Shown piece by piece: positions 9,209 through 16,724 of a DNA stretch of 47,017 nt (position 1 is its first letter; each line of letters opens with the position of its first letter). This stretch comes from Hansschlegelia zhihuaiae (lineage in GTDB: Bacteria > Pseudomonadota > Alphaproteobacteria > Rhizobiales > Methylopilaceae): positions 98,142 to 145,158 of the forward strand of contig NZ_RYFI01000003.1 of NCBI RefSeq assembly GCF_004103825.1, read 5' to 3'. The translations under genes were made by a program, and so were the position numbers. The notes beneath the pieces were generated by a model. That model did no database searches. It was given only the letters and a program-made list of their open reading frames with translations, and had not been told where the DNA came from.

Positions 9209-9922
9209 TCATCCTTCGGCTTCGAACTCCACGCCGACTTCCGGGACCTTCACGGTGGTGCCGCGCACGCTGTCCATCAGCTCGGTGAAGCGCTCGGCCG
9301 AGGGGTCGAGCAGCGGGAAAGTGCCGTAATGGCAGGGCACCACGAGATCGAAATCGAAGAAATGCCGGCAGGCGTAGGCCGCGGTCTTGGCGCCCATGGT
9401 GAACCGGTCGCCGATCGGCACGAAGCCGATATTGGGCGCCCAGAGCTCGTTGATCAGCTTCATGTCGCCGAAAATGCCGGTGTCGCCCATGGCGTAGACG
9501 ACCGGCTCGTCCTCGCCGTCGGGCGCGACGATCAGCCCGTGGGGATCGCCGAGATCGATCGAGACGCCGTTGTCGAGCAGCTTCGCGGAGGAGTGGAAGG
9601 CCTGAAGCATCGTGACCTTGAAGTCGCCGAGCTTGATCGAGCCGCCGGTGTTCATTGGCTCGAGCTTCTCGACCCCCTGGGCCCCGATCCACTGGGCGAG
9701 GTCGAAATCCGCGACCACGGTCGCGCCGGTGCGTTTCGCGATCTCCACGGTTTCGCCGACATGGTCGAAATGCCCGTGGGTCAGCAGGATGTGCGTGGCG
9801 CCCTCCGTGGCCGCCGTCCGATCTCCCTCGAAGACGCCGTTATCCAGGAACGGGTCGATCAGCACCACCGATTCGCCGAAGACGAGCTTGAAGGCGGAGT
9901 GGCCGTACCAGGTGATTCGCAT
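9209..9922 (-). CDS. UPF0173 metal-dependent hydrolase
   Basis: A 237-residue metallo-beta-lactamase-fold protein. The metal-binding motif THGHFDHVG (about residues 49-57) and later ligands in AFHSS, MGDTGIFGD and VPCHYGTFP are present, as in the UPF0173/YtkL family. The natural substrate is not established for the family. It is a single gene between gatC and the divergent ruvX. No signal peptide, so cytoplasmic. Confidence 0.9.
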   Translation of the reverse strand: MRITWYGHSAFKLVFGESVVLIDPFLDNGVFEGDRTAATEGATHILLTHGHFDHVGETVEIAKRTGATVVADFDLAQWIGAQGVEKLEPMNTGGSIKLGDFKVTMLQAFHSSAKLLDNGVSIDLGDPHGLIVAPDGEDEPVVYAMGDTGIFGDMKLINELWAPNIGFVPIGDRFTMGAKTAAYACRHFFDFDLVVPCHYGTFPLLDPSAERFTELMDSVRGTTVKVPEVGVEFEAEG

Positions 9923-10041
9923 GGGTCTCGCTTCGTCCTTCTCGCCGGGCGGAGGTCGCGCCCGAGTCTAGGCCCGGGCGCCGGGAGGGCAAGCGCATGG
10001 CCCCGTGGCGCTGGCGCCCGCCGGCGTGCTAGCCGGAACCC

Positions 10042-10536
10042 ATGCCCGTCATTCCCGGCGCCTTCGAGGACTTCATCGCGGCCGTTCCGCCGAGCGGCTC
10101 TCTGATCGGCGTCGACCTCGGGACCAAGACGATCGGCGTCGCCTCGTCGGATCCGGGACGCATGGTCGCGTCGCCGCTCGAGACCATCGCGCGCAAGAAA
10201 TTCACGCCGGACGCCGAAAGGTTGCTCGCGCTCGCGGCGAGCCGGGGCGCGGTCGGAATCGTGCTCGGCCTGCCCGTCAACATGGACGGCACCGAAGGCC
10301 CGCGGGCGCAGTCGACGCGCGCCTTCGCCCGCAGCCTTTCGGGCTTCACGGAGCTGCCGATCGGCTTCTGGGACGAGCGGCTCTCGACCGCCGCCGTGGA
10401 GCGCATGCTGATTTCGTTCGACACCAGCCGAAAGCGCCGCGACGAGATCGTGGACAAACTCGCGGCCGCCTACATCCTGCAGGGGGCGCTCGACCGGCTG
10501 GCGGCGATGCGTCGCGCAGGCGCCGTCGAGCCGTGA
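10042..10536 (+). CDS. ruvX: RuvX/YqgF resolvase-like nuclease
   Basis: A 164-residue RNase H-fold protein of the YqgF family, associated with 16S rRNA 5'-end processing and called a putative Holliday-junction resolvase. The first strand shows GVDLGTKTIGVA (catalytic Asp). VLGLPVNMDGTEGPRA, FWDERLSTAAVER (Glu) and the final RKRRDEIVDKLAAAYILQ (Asp) complete the family signature. Its stop codon overlaps the GTG start of the next gene (GTGA), implying coupling with the carrier gene. It has about 20 extra residues at the N-terminus compared with E. coli YqgF. Confidence 0.93.
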   Translation: MPVIPGAFEDFIAAVPPSGSLIGVDLGTKTIGVASSDPGRMVASPLETIARKKFTPDAERLLALAASRGAVGIVLGLPVNMDGTEGPRAQSTRAFARSLSGFTELPIGFWDERLSTAAVERMLISFDTSRKRRDEIVDKLAAAYILQGALDRLAAMRRAGAVEP

Positions 10537-11474
10537 TCGTCGCGATCGAGAGCCTGCTGCCCTCGCTGCTGCTCATCGCGCTCGGTTTCGGACTGGCCAG
10601 GACGCCGCTGTTTCCGACAGGCGGTTGGGACAGCGTCGAGCGCCTGAACTATTACGTGCTTTATCCGACGCTGCTGTTCGTCAGCGTGGTGAGGGCCGAC
10701 CTCTCAGCCGCGCCGATCTTCGCCATGGCGCTCGCGATGGCGCTCGGCGTGCTGACCGTCGCAGCCGCGATGGCCGCGTCCCGACCTTTGTGGTCCCGCG
10801 CCGGGATCGACGGTCCCGCCTTCACGTCGCATCTGCAGGGCGCGATCCGGTACAACACCGCGATCGCGCTCGGCGTGGCGGGCGCGCTGTTCGGCGCCGA
10901 AGGACTGGCGCTGACGGCGCTCGGGACGATCGCGATCGTGCCTCTCGTCAATGTGATCTCGGTCGCGGCGCTCGCCTCGCTGGCCTCGAGCCGCCGGCCG
11001 ACGCCGCGGCGCGTGCTGACCGAGATCGCGCTCAACCCGCTGATCCTCGCCACGGTCGCGGGGGCGCTCGTCAATGCGGCCGGGCTTCCGCTCTATCGGC
11101 CGCTGGTCGAGACCCTCGACCTGCTCGGCCGCGGCGCGCTGAGCCTCGCGCTGCTCCTCGTGGGCGTGGGTCTGCGGCCACAGTCGCTTGCGCCTCCGCG
11201 TCCGAACGTCGGCTTGGGCGTCGTGGTGAAGCTGCTGGTGACGCCGCTCGTGATGTTCGGCTATGCGCGCCTGCTCGGCGTCGAAGGCGTCGCTCTCGCG
11301 GCCATTGTGATCTCGGGGGCCGTGCCGACCGCGAGCAGCGCTTATGTGCTTGCGCGACGAATGGGCGGAGACGCGGATCTGATGGCCGCGCTGATCACCG
11401 CGCAGACGATCGCCGCCTACGCGACCCTGCCGATCGTCCTGTGGATCGCCGGCGGGACCGGAGCCCCGCCGTGA
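10533..11474 (+). CDS. AEC-family transporter (auxin efflux carrier-like)
   Basis: A 313-residue membrane protein with about ten hydrophobic helices in the AEC/malonate-transporter pattern, including RLNYYVLYPTLLF near the start and a polar break in helix 4 (GAIRYNTAIALG). The GTG start at 10533 overlaps the ruvX stop as GTGA, so the long upstream open frame is not used. Family members carry organic acids or auxin-like molecules; the substrate is not predictable. It converges on the Gly-rich gene 12 bp away. Confidence 0.87.
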   Translation: MIVAIESLLPSLLLIALGFGLARTPLFPTGGWDSVERLNYYVLYPTLLFVSVVRADLSAAPIFAMALAMALGVLTVAAAMAASRPLWSRAGIDGPAFTSHLQGAIRYNTAIALGVAGALFGAEGLALTALGTIAIVPLVNVISVAALASLASSRRPTPRRVLTEIALNPLILATVAGALVNAAGLPLYRPLVETLDLLGRGALSLALLLVGVGLRPQSLAPPRPNVGLGVVVKLLVTPLVMFGYARLLGVEGVALAAIVISGAVPTASSAYVLARRMGGDADLMAALITAQTIAAYATLPIVLWIAGGTGAPP

Positions 11475-11486
11475 GCGTCGAAGGCC

Positions 11487-12089
11487 TCAGCAAGGCCGGT
11501 AGCGCACGACCCTGACCAGCCGCCCGCTCGCCGCCCGGCGGTTCACGATGACCTGGCACTCCGCGCCGTAATAGCGGCGGGGGGCGTAATAATCGTCATC
11601 GTAGTAGCCGTCGTAATAGTACGGGCTCGCAAGCGCCGCGCCAGCGGCCAGGCCGACCACGCCAGCGGCGTAGTAGCCGCCATAGTAATTGCCGTAGCCG
11701 CGCCGCCAGTAGCCGTAACGGCCGTAGGGGTAGCCCCGGTAACCGTAGCGATAGCCGCCGCCGCGATAGCCATAGCCGCCGCGATACCCACGATATCCGC
11801 CACGATAACCGTAGCCGCCGCCGCGATAGGCATAGCCGCGACCACCGCCATAGTAACGGCCGCCGCCACCCCATCCACGACCGCCTCCGCCGCCCCAACT
11901 ACGGCCTCCGCCGCCGCCCCATCCACGGCCGCCGCCGCGGCCGACCTCCTGGATGTCTTTCATGCTGATGCCGGCCACCGAATTGCGGGACTTCCCGCCA
12001 TTCGCCGGGGCCGCGTTCGCGGGCGCGGCCGTGGCGCCGACGCCGAGCGCGCAGGCGCCGGCGATGAGGGCATGGCTGAACGATTTCAT
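11487..12089 (-). CDS. Gly/Tyr/Arg-rich secreted protein
   Basis: A 200-residue protein with a signal peptide (about residues 1-26, ending PANAA) and a long low-complexity centre. Residues about 50-76 are built from GGGRGWGGGG-type repeats and about 77-135 from YRGG/GYGYRGG repeats rich in Tyr and Arg. A short Ala/Gly hydrophobic stretch (GVVGLAAGAALA) follows, and two Cys residues lie in the last 25 residues (AECQV and the terminal RPC). No domain was recognised. Similar Gly-rich exported proteins are common in Hyphomicrobiales and have no assigned role. A surface, adhesive or membrane-associated role is inference only. Confidence 0.75.
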   Translation of the reverse strand: MKSFSHALIAGACALGVGATAAPANAAPANGGKSRNSVAGISMKDIQEVGRGGGRGWGGGGGRSWGGGGGRGWGGGGRYYGGGRGYAYRGGGYGYRGGYRGYRGGYGYRGGGYRYGYRGYPYGRYGYWRRGYGNYYGGYYAAGVVGLAAGAALASPYYYDGYYDDDYYAPRRYYGAECQVIVNRRAASGRLVRVVRYRPC

Positions 12090-12268
12090 TGGCTTCTAGC
12101 CTCCTGGCGAGCGTTTCGCCCCACCAACTCCGAAAGCAAACGCCGCGATGTGGCCGACAATGTGACTACACGCCCCATCGATCGGCGGGCGTCCCTTGGA
12201 GTGAAAAATGGGGTCAGACGGCGAGCGGACAAGAGAGCTGCGCACGAAGCGATCTCGGCGCTTGCCCC

Positions 12269-12297
12269 CCGCCCTAAAGGCGGCTTAAGAGACCGCC
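12269..12297 (+). promoter_or_regulatory. Possible alternative hairpins before pyrB
   Basis: Three 5-base segments follow one another: CCGCC (12269-12273), GGCGG (12279-12283) and CCGCC (12293-12297). The middle one can pair with either neighbour. The second pairing would lie just before the pyrB ATG at 12302 and could hide the ribosome entry site. The stems are short and the region GC-rich, so this may be chance. Confidence 0.25.
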
Positions 12298-12301
12298 CTT
12301 G

Positions 12302-13255
12302 ATGACCCCAGAACCGAACCCGCCGTTCGCGTTCCCGCACCGGCACCTGCTCGGCATCGCGGGGCTGTCGCCAACCGACATCGAGGGGCTGCTGGCCTCC
12401 GCCGAGAAGGCGGTGGCGCTGTCCCGCCAGGTCGAAAAGAAGAAGGCGACGCTGCGCGGGCGCACGCAGATTAATCTGTTCTTCGAAGCCTCCACCCGCA
12501 CCCAGTCGTCCTTCGAGATCGCAGGCAAGCGTCTCGGCGCCGACGTCATGAACATGTCGGTCGCCTCCTCCTCGCTGAAAAAGGGCGAAACGGTGCTCGA
12601 CACCGCCGCGACTCTGAACGCCATGCGGCCCGACATCATCGTGGTGCGCCATCACGCGGCAGGCGCGGTCGCGCTGCTCGCCCAGAAGGTCGACTGCTCT
12701 GTGGTGAACGCCGGCGACGGCGCCCATGAGCACCCGACGCAGGCGCTGCTCGACGCGCTGACCATCAAGCGCTCCAAGGGGCGGATCGCCGGGCTCAAGG
12801 TCGCGATCTGCGGCGACGTCCTGCACAGCCGCGTCGCGCGCTCCAACATCATCCTGCTGAACGCGCTCGGCGCCGAGGTCCGGGTCGTGGCGCCCTCGAC
12901 CCTGCTTCCCGACGGCGTAGAGCGGCTCGGCGTCTCGGCCTTCCGCAACATGCACGACGGACTTGATGGGGTCGATGTCGTGATGATGCTGCGCCTACAG
13001 CTCGAGCGCATGCACGGCTCCTATGTGCCGTCGGTGAAGGAGTACTTCGCCCGCTTCGGCCTCGACGCCGCGAAGCTCGCCCACGCCAAGCCCGACGCCG
13101 TCGTGATGCACCCCGGACCGATGAACCGCGGCGTAGAGATCGCCTCGGAGGTCGCGGACGGGCCGCGTTCGCTGATCCGCGATCAGGTCGAGATGGGGGT
13201 CGCGGTCCGCATGGCGGTGCTCGAGGCGCTGGCGAGGCACCTGCCCAATGCGTGA
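12302..13255 (+). CDS. pyrB: Aspartate carbamoyltransferase catalytic chain
   Basis: Condenses carbamoyl phosphate and aspartate to carbamoyl aspartate in pyrimidine synthesis. The 317-residue protein has the carbamoyl-phosphate motif STRTQSSFE (64-72) and the HPTQALLD motif. The ATG at 12302 is preferred to the TTG one codon upstream. No pyrI gene is next to it. Instead its stop overlaps the start of a degenerate dihydroorotase by 8 bp (ATGCGTGA), the arrangement of dodecameric ATCase-pseudo-DHOase complexes known from Pseudomonas. A complex with the downstream protein is therefore likely. Confidence 0.96.
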   Translation: MTPEPNPPFAFPHRHLLGIAGLSPTDIEGLLASAEKAVALSRQVEKKKATLRGRTQINLFFEASTRTQSSFEIAGKRLGADVMNMSVASSSLKKGETVLDTAATLNAMRPDIIVVRHHAAGAVALLAQKVDCSVVNAGDGAHEHPTQALLDALTIKRSKGRIAGLKVAICGDVLHSRVARSNIILLNALGAEVRVVAPSTLLPDGVERLGVSAFRNMHDGLDGVDVVMMLRLQLERMHGSYVPSVKEYFARFGLDAAKLAHAKPDAVVMHPGPMNRGVEIASEVADGPRSLIRDQVEMGVAVRMAVLEALARHLPNA

Positions 13256-14552
13256 GTACAAGCCCTCCGAGCCGCGCCCGACCCTGTTCGTCAACGCCCG
13301 CCTGGTGTGCCCTGCGACCGGCCGCGACGAGACGGGTTCGCTGCTGGTCGACGGCGGCGCCATCGCCGAGCTCGGCCCCGACGTGCCGCCGGCGGGACGC
13401 GCCGACGTCGTCGACTGCCGGGGCGCGGTCCTGGCGCCTGGCCTGATCGATCTCGGCGCCTTCATGGGCGAACCGGGGGCCGAGCATCGCGAGACGATCG
13501 AGACCGCGAGCCTCGCGGCGGCCGCCGGCGGCGTCACCACGATCGTCGCCCGCCCCGACACCACGCCGCCCGTCGACGCCCCCGAGATCGTCGATTATCT
13601 GAAGCGCCGCGCCCGCGACACAGCGAGCGTCCACGTCCATCCGATGGCGGCGCTGACCAAGGGCATCGCCGGCGTCGAGATGACCGAGATCTCGCTGCTG
13701 CTCGAAGCCGGCGCCGTGGCCTTCACCGACGGTCCGCGCTCGATCGCGAACGCCCGCCTGATGCGCCGCGCCATGACCTATGCGCGCGACTTCGGCGCGC
13801 TGATCTGCTGCCACACGGAGGACGCCGACCTGATCGCGGGCGGGGCCATGAACGACGGCGAGTTCGCCTCGCGCCTCGGCCTCCCCGGCCGCCACAAGGC
13901 CGCCGAGGCGCTGGTGCTGGAGCGAGACGTCCGCCTCGCCCTGCTCACAGGCGCGCGCTACCATGCCGGCCTTGTCACCTGCGCCGAGAGCCTAGAGGTG
14001 GTCGCGCGGGCGAAGCAGGGCGGCGCGGCCGTGACCTGCGGAACCTCGATCGCGCATCTCACGCTGAACGAGAACGACGTCGGCGAGTACCGCACCTTCT
14101 TCAAGCTCGCGCCGCCGCTGAGGCACGAGGACGACCGCCGCGCGCTCGTCCAGGCGCTCGCCGACGGCGTGATCGACGTCGTCTGCTCGGCCCACGACCC
14201 GCAGGACGTCGAGACCAAACGCCGCCCGTTCGCCGAGGCCGAGGACGGCGCGATCGGGCTCGAGACGATGCTGGCGGCCGGCTTGCGGCTGGTGCATTCG
14301 GGCGACGTGCCGCTCCCGAAGCTGCTCGCCGCGATGTCGACGCGGCCGGCCGAGCTTCTCGGCCTGCCGGGCGGCGCGCTCACGGTCGGCGCGCCGGCCG
14401 ACCTCATCGTGTTCGACCCGGACGCCCCCTGGGTGCTGGACGCCCAGAGCCTCAAGTCGAAGTCGAAGAACACGCCCTTCGACCAGGCGAGATTTCAGGG
14501 CCGGGTGCTTAGGACCGTCGTTGCCGGGCGCACCGTCTACGCCTACGGTTGA
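13248..14552 (+). CDS. pyrC: Dihydroorotase-like protein, probably inactive
   Basis: A 434-residue amidohydrolase-fold protein of the type I dihydroorotase family. The key residues are lost: the metal-binding HxH after PGLID is Gly70-x-Phe72, the substrate-binding Arg of LREPG is Gly74, the His in the YHxxHxS segment is Leu242, and the catalytic TDHAPH is SAHDPQ (Asp to Ala315). His190 (CHTED) is kept. It overlaps pyrB by 8 bp. By analogy with Pseudomonas PyrC', it is best seen as a structural partner of PyrB, with an active dihydroorotase expected elsewhere in the genome. The family call is firm; the loss of activity is inferred from the residues. Confidence 0.88.
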   Translation: MREYKPSEPRPTLFVNARLVCPATGRDETGSLLVDGGAIAELGPDVPPAGRADVVDCRGAVLAPGLIDLGAFMGEPGAEHRETIETASLAAAAGGVTTIVARPDTTPPVDAPEIVDYLKRRARDTASVHVHPMAALTKGIAGVEMTEISLLLEAGAVAFTDGPRSIANARLMRRAMTYARDFGALICCHTEDADLIAGGAMNDGEFASRLGLPGRHKAAEALVLERDVRLALLTGARYHAGLVTCAESLEVVARAKQGGAAVTCGTSIAHLTLNENDVGEYRTFFKLAPPLRHEDDRRALVQALADGVIDVVCSAHDPQDVETKRRPFAEAEDGAIGLETMLAAGLRLVHSGDVPLPKLLAAMSTRPAELLGLPGGALTVGAPADLIVFDPDAPWVLDAQSLKSKSKNTPFDQARFQGRVLRTVVAGRTVYAYG

Positions 14553-14584
14553 GTGCCCCTGCGCGACGGAAACTGCCGACCTCC

Positions 14585-15196
14585 ATGTCGACCGCCCTCC
14601 TCGTCTCGATCCTGCTCGGCTACCTGCTCGGATCCATCCCCTTCGGCGTCATCGTGACCCGCGCGGCGGGCGCGGGCGACCTTCGCAAGATCGGCTCCGG
14701 CAACATCGGCACCACCAATGTGTTGCGGACCGGCCGCAAGGAGCTCGCGGCGCTGACGCTGCTCGGCGACATGCTGAAGGCGACCGTCGCGGTCCTCGTC
14801 GCGCGGCATTTCTTTGGAGACATCCCCGCTCTCGCGGCCGGCGCCGCGGCCTTTCTGGGCCACGTCTTTCCGATCTGGCTGCGGTTCAAGGGCGGCAAGG
14901 GCGTCGCGACCTATCTCGGCGCGCTCATCGGCGCCGCATGGCCGGTCGGGCTCGCCTTCGCGGCCGTCTGGATCGCGGTCGCCTGGCTCACCCGCTATTC
15001 CTCGGCCTCGGCGCTCGCCGCGAGCATCGTCGCGCCCGTGTTGCTCGCGCTGTTCGTCGGACTGGTTCCGGCGCTCGTCTTCGCCGCGCTCACGCTCGCT
15101 CTCTGGGCGCTGCACCACGAAAACATCGCGCGGCTGATGGCGGGCGAGGAAAGCCGCATCGGCCAGAAGTCCACCGCGGCCGAGACCGGGAGCTGA
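14585..15196 (+). CDS. plsY: Glycerol-3-phosphate acyltransferase PlsY
   Basis: Transfers the acyl group from acyl-phosphate to glycerol-3-phosphate, the first step of phospholipid synthesis; its acyl-phosphate donor is made by PlsX, whose gene lies near the right end of the window. A membrane protein of 203 residues with about five helices and the family motifs [21 protein letters not shown] and [10 protein letters not shown]. The ATG at 14585 gives the usual PlsY start; a TTG at 14549 overlapping the pyrC stop would add 12 atypical residues. It sits in the pyrB-pyrC-plsY-dprA run. Confidence 0.95.
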   Translation: MSTALLVSILLGYLLGSIPFGVIVTRAAGAGDLRKIGSGNIGTTNVLRTGRKELAALTLLGDMLKATVAVLVARHFFGDIPALAAGAAAFLGHVFPIWLRFKGGKGVATYLGALIGAAWPVGLAFAAVWIAVAWLTRYSSASALAASIVAPVLLALFVGLVPALVFAALTLALWALHHENIARLMAGEESRIGQKSTAAETGS

Positions 15197-15202
15197 CGCG
15201 GC

Positions 15203-16327
15203 ATGGCAGGGCTGACGCCGGAGCAGCGGACGGCCTGGCTGCGGCTCATCCGCTCGGAGAATGTCGGCCCCCGCACCTTCCGCAGCCTGGTCAACCATTT
15301 CGGCGGGGCGGCCGCGGCGCTCGAGGCGCTGCCGGAGCTCGCGCGGCGCGGCGGACGGCCGATCCGGGTCTGCGGTAAGGCGGAGGCCGAGGACGAGATC
15401 GCCGAGAACGAGCGCCGCGGCGTCCGGCTGATCGCGCTCGGCGAGCCGGACTACCCGGCGGCGCTCGCCGCGGCCGACGGCGCGCCGCCGCTGCTCGGGG
15501 TCGCGGGACACGCCTCCGTCTTTCTGCGTCCCGTCGTCGCGATCGTCGGAGCCCGGAACGCCTCCTCGGCGGGCCGCAGCTTCGCGGGACGCTTAGCCTA
15601 TGAGCTCGGCGGCGCGGGCTGGGTGGTGGCGTCCGGCCTCGCCCGCGGGATCGACGCCGCGGCCCACGACGCCTCCGTCGGGACCGGCACCGTCGCGGTG
15701 TTCGCGGGCGGGCTCGACTGCGTCTATCCGCCCGAGCACGCCGATCTGGCGAGCCGGATCGTCGAGGAGGGCGCGCTGGTCTCGGAGATGCCGATGGGCT
15801 GGCAGCCGCGCGGCCGCGACTTCCCGCGCCGCAACCGGGTCATTGCGGGCCTCGCGCTCGGCGTCGTCGTTGTCGAGGCGGCGATGCGCTCCGGCTCGCT
15901 GATCACGGCGCGGCTCGCGACCGAGCTCGGCCGCGAGGTGATGGCGGCGCCCGGTTCGCCGCTCGATCCGCGCTGCGAGGGATCGAACGCCCTGCTGCGC
16001 GAGGGCGCGACGCTCGTCACCCGCTCCGACCACGTCATCGAGGCGTTGTCGCCGCTGGTCGACCGCGAAGCGCCTCGGCCCCAGCCGATCTCCTTCGCGC
16101 AGGCCGCGACGGCGGGTTTCGCGCCGATCACGCCGGGAGACGACGACCGCGCCCGCATCCTGGAGCTTCTCGGCCCCTCCCCGGCCGCTGTCGACGATCT
16201 CGTCCGGCAGGCCCGCGTGGAGGCGCGCTCCGCCCAGGTGGTGCTGCTCGAGCTCGAGCTTGCGGGCCGCCTCGAACGGCGGCCGGGCGGCGCCGTCGCG
16301 CTACGCGAGGTCGACCCCTGGCTCTGA
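15203..16327 (+). CDS. dprA: DNA-processing protein DprA
   Basis: Binds incoming single-stranded DNA and loads RecA during natural transformation. The 374-residue protein has an N-terminal SAM-like region (1-100), a Rossmann-fold core with GARNASSAGR, ASGLARGIDAAAH, AGGLDCVYPPEH, RNRVIAGLA and SGSLITARLA, and a C-terminal winged-helix (DML1-like) domain from about residue 310. It starts 6 bp after plsY and its 3' end overlaps the converging 76-residue gene by 27 bp. No other competence genes are in view, so this is not proof of competence. Confidence 0.95.
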   Translation: MAGLTPEQRTAWLRLIRSENVGPRTFRSLVNHFGGAAAALEALPELARRGGRPIRVCGKAEAEDEIAENERRGVRLIALGEPDYPAALAAADGAPPLLGVAGHASVFLRPVVAIVGARNASSAGRSFAGRLAYELGGAGWVVASGLARGIDAAAHDASVGTGTVAVFAGGLDCVYPPEHADLASRIVEEGALVSEMPMGWQPRGRDFPRRNRVIAGLALGVVVVEAAMRSGSLITARLATELGREVMAAPGSPLDPRCEGSNALLREGATLVTRSDHVIEALSPLVDREAPRPQPISFAQAATAGFAPITPGDDDRARILELLGPSPAAVDDLVRQARVEARSAQVVLLELELAGRLERRPGGAVALREVDPWL

Positions 16328-16531
16328 CCGCCGCCTGCCCTCGACGTCGCGGCCGCGCGCGGCGAGGTCGGCCTCGAGCTGCGCCATGTCGAGCAGATAG
16401 CCGAGCGTCACGAGGCCGTTGCGGCGGGAGATGTCACGAAGGTCGCGGCTGATCGCCGCCACATAGGCCGCCACCTCCTCGCGCGAAGAACGCTCCGAGT
16501 CGCCCCGAGCGCCGTTTGGTCCGCTTGCCAC
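16301..16531 (-). CDS. Small conserved-looking protein, unknown function
   Basis: A 76-residue, mainly helical, charged protein without signal peptide or membrane segment. The middle (residues 18-56, EEVAAYVAAISRDLRDISRR followed by a Leu-rich helix) looks like a real folded core. Similar small proteins sit between dprA and topA in related bacteria, as far as I recall. Its 3' end overlaps dprA by 27 bp and its upstream side holds an AT-rich inverted repeat that may be its operator. No function can be given. Confidence 0.65.
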   Translation of the reverse strand: MASGPNGARGDSERSSREEVAAYVAAISRDLRDISRRNGLVTLGYLLDMAQLEADLAARGRDVEGRRRSEPGVDLA

Positions 16532-16547
16532 GCTCCGCGCACCTCTT

Positions 16548-16566
16548 TAGTGTGATAAAAACACTA
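16548..16566. promoter_or_regulatory. AT-rich inverted repeat between two divergent genes
   Basis: TAGTGT, 7 bases (GATAAAA), ACACTA form a perfect inverted repeat followed by TATATAAA. It stands out as an AT-rich island in GC-rich DNA, 17 bp upstream of the 76-residue gene and about 160 bp before topA. Its form is that of a dimeric regulator site, possibly overlapping a promoter. Confidence 0.4.
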
Positions 16567-16649
16567 TATAAACCAAAGATTGTACCCACGCAAAGCCGGC
16601 TCTTGGACCAACGGCCACGACTCCGCTCGCGCCGGCGACGAGCGATGAT

Positions 16650-16678
16650 TTGACAGGCTTCGGTCGCTCTCCCATTTT
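16650..16678 (+). promoter_or_regulatory. Candidate topA promoter
   Basis: A consensus TTGACA (16650-16655) is followed after 17 bases by CATTTT (16673-16678), 47 bp before the topA ATG. The -35 is perfect and the -10 poor, so the call rests mainly on position. Confidence 0.35.
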
Positions 16679-16724
16679 CCGCCCGCCGCCGCAGGCAACA
16701 CGGCAGGCGAAAGGCCCCCATTCG

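Noticed and set aside
11543-11926. Ala/Val-rich open frame overlapping the Gly-rich gene
   Set aside because: A frame-shifted reading of the repeats; it has no signal peptide or independent start signal.
11700-11940. Possible CRISPR-like array
   Set aside because: The short repeats are codons for Gly, Tyr and Arg inside a protein gene, without fixed repeat and spacer lengths.
15203-16327. Natural competence locus
   Set aside because: dprA alone is widespread in non-competent bacteria, and no com genes are in view.
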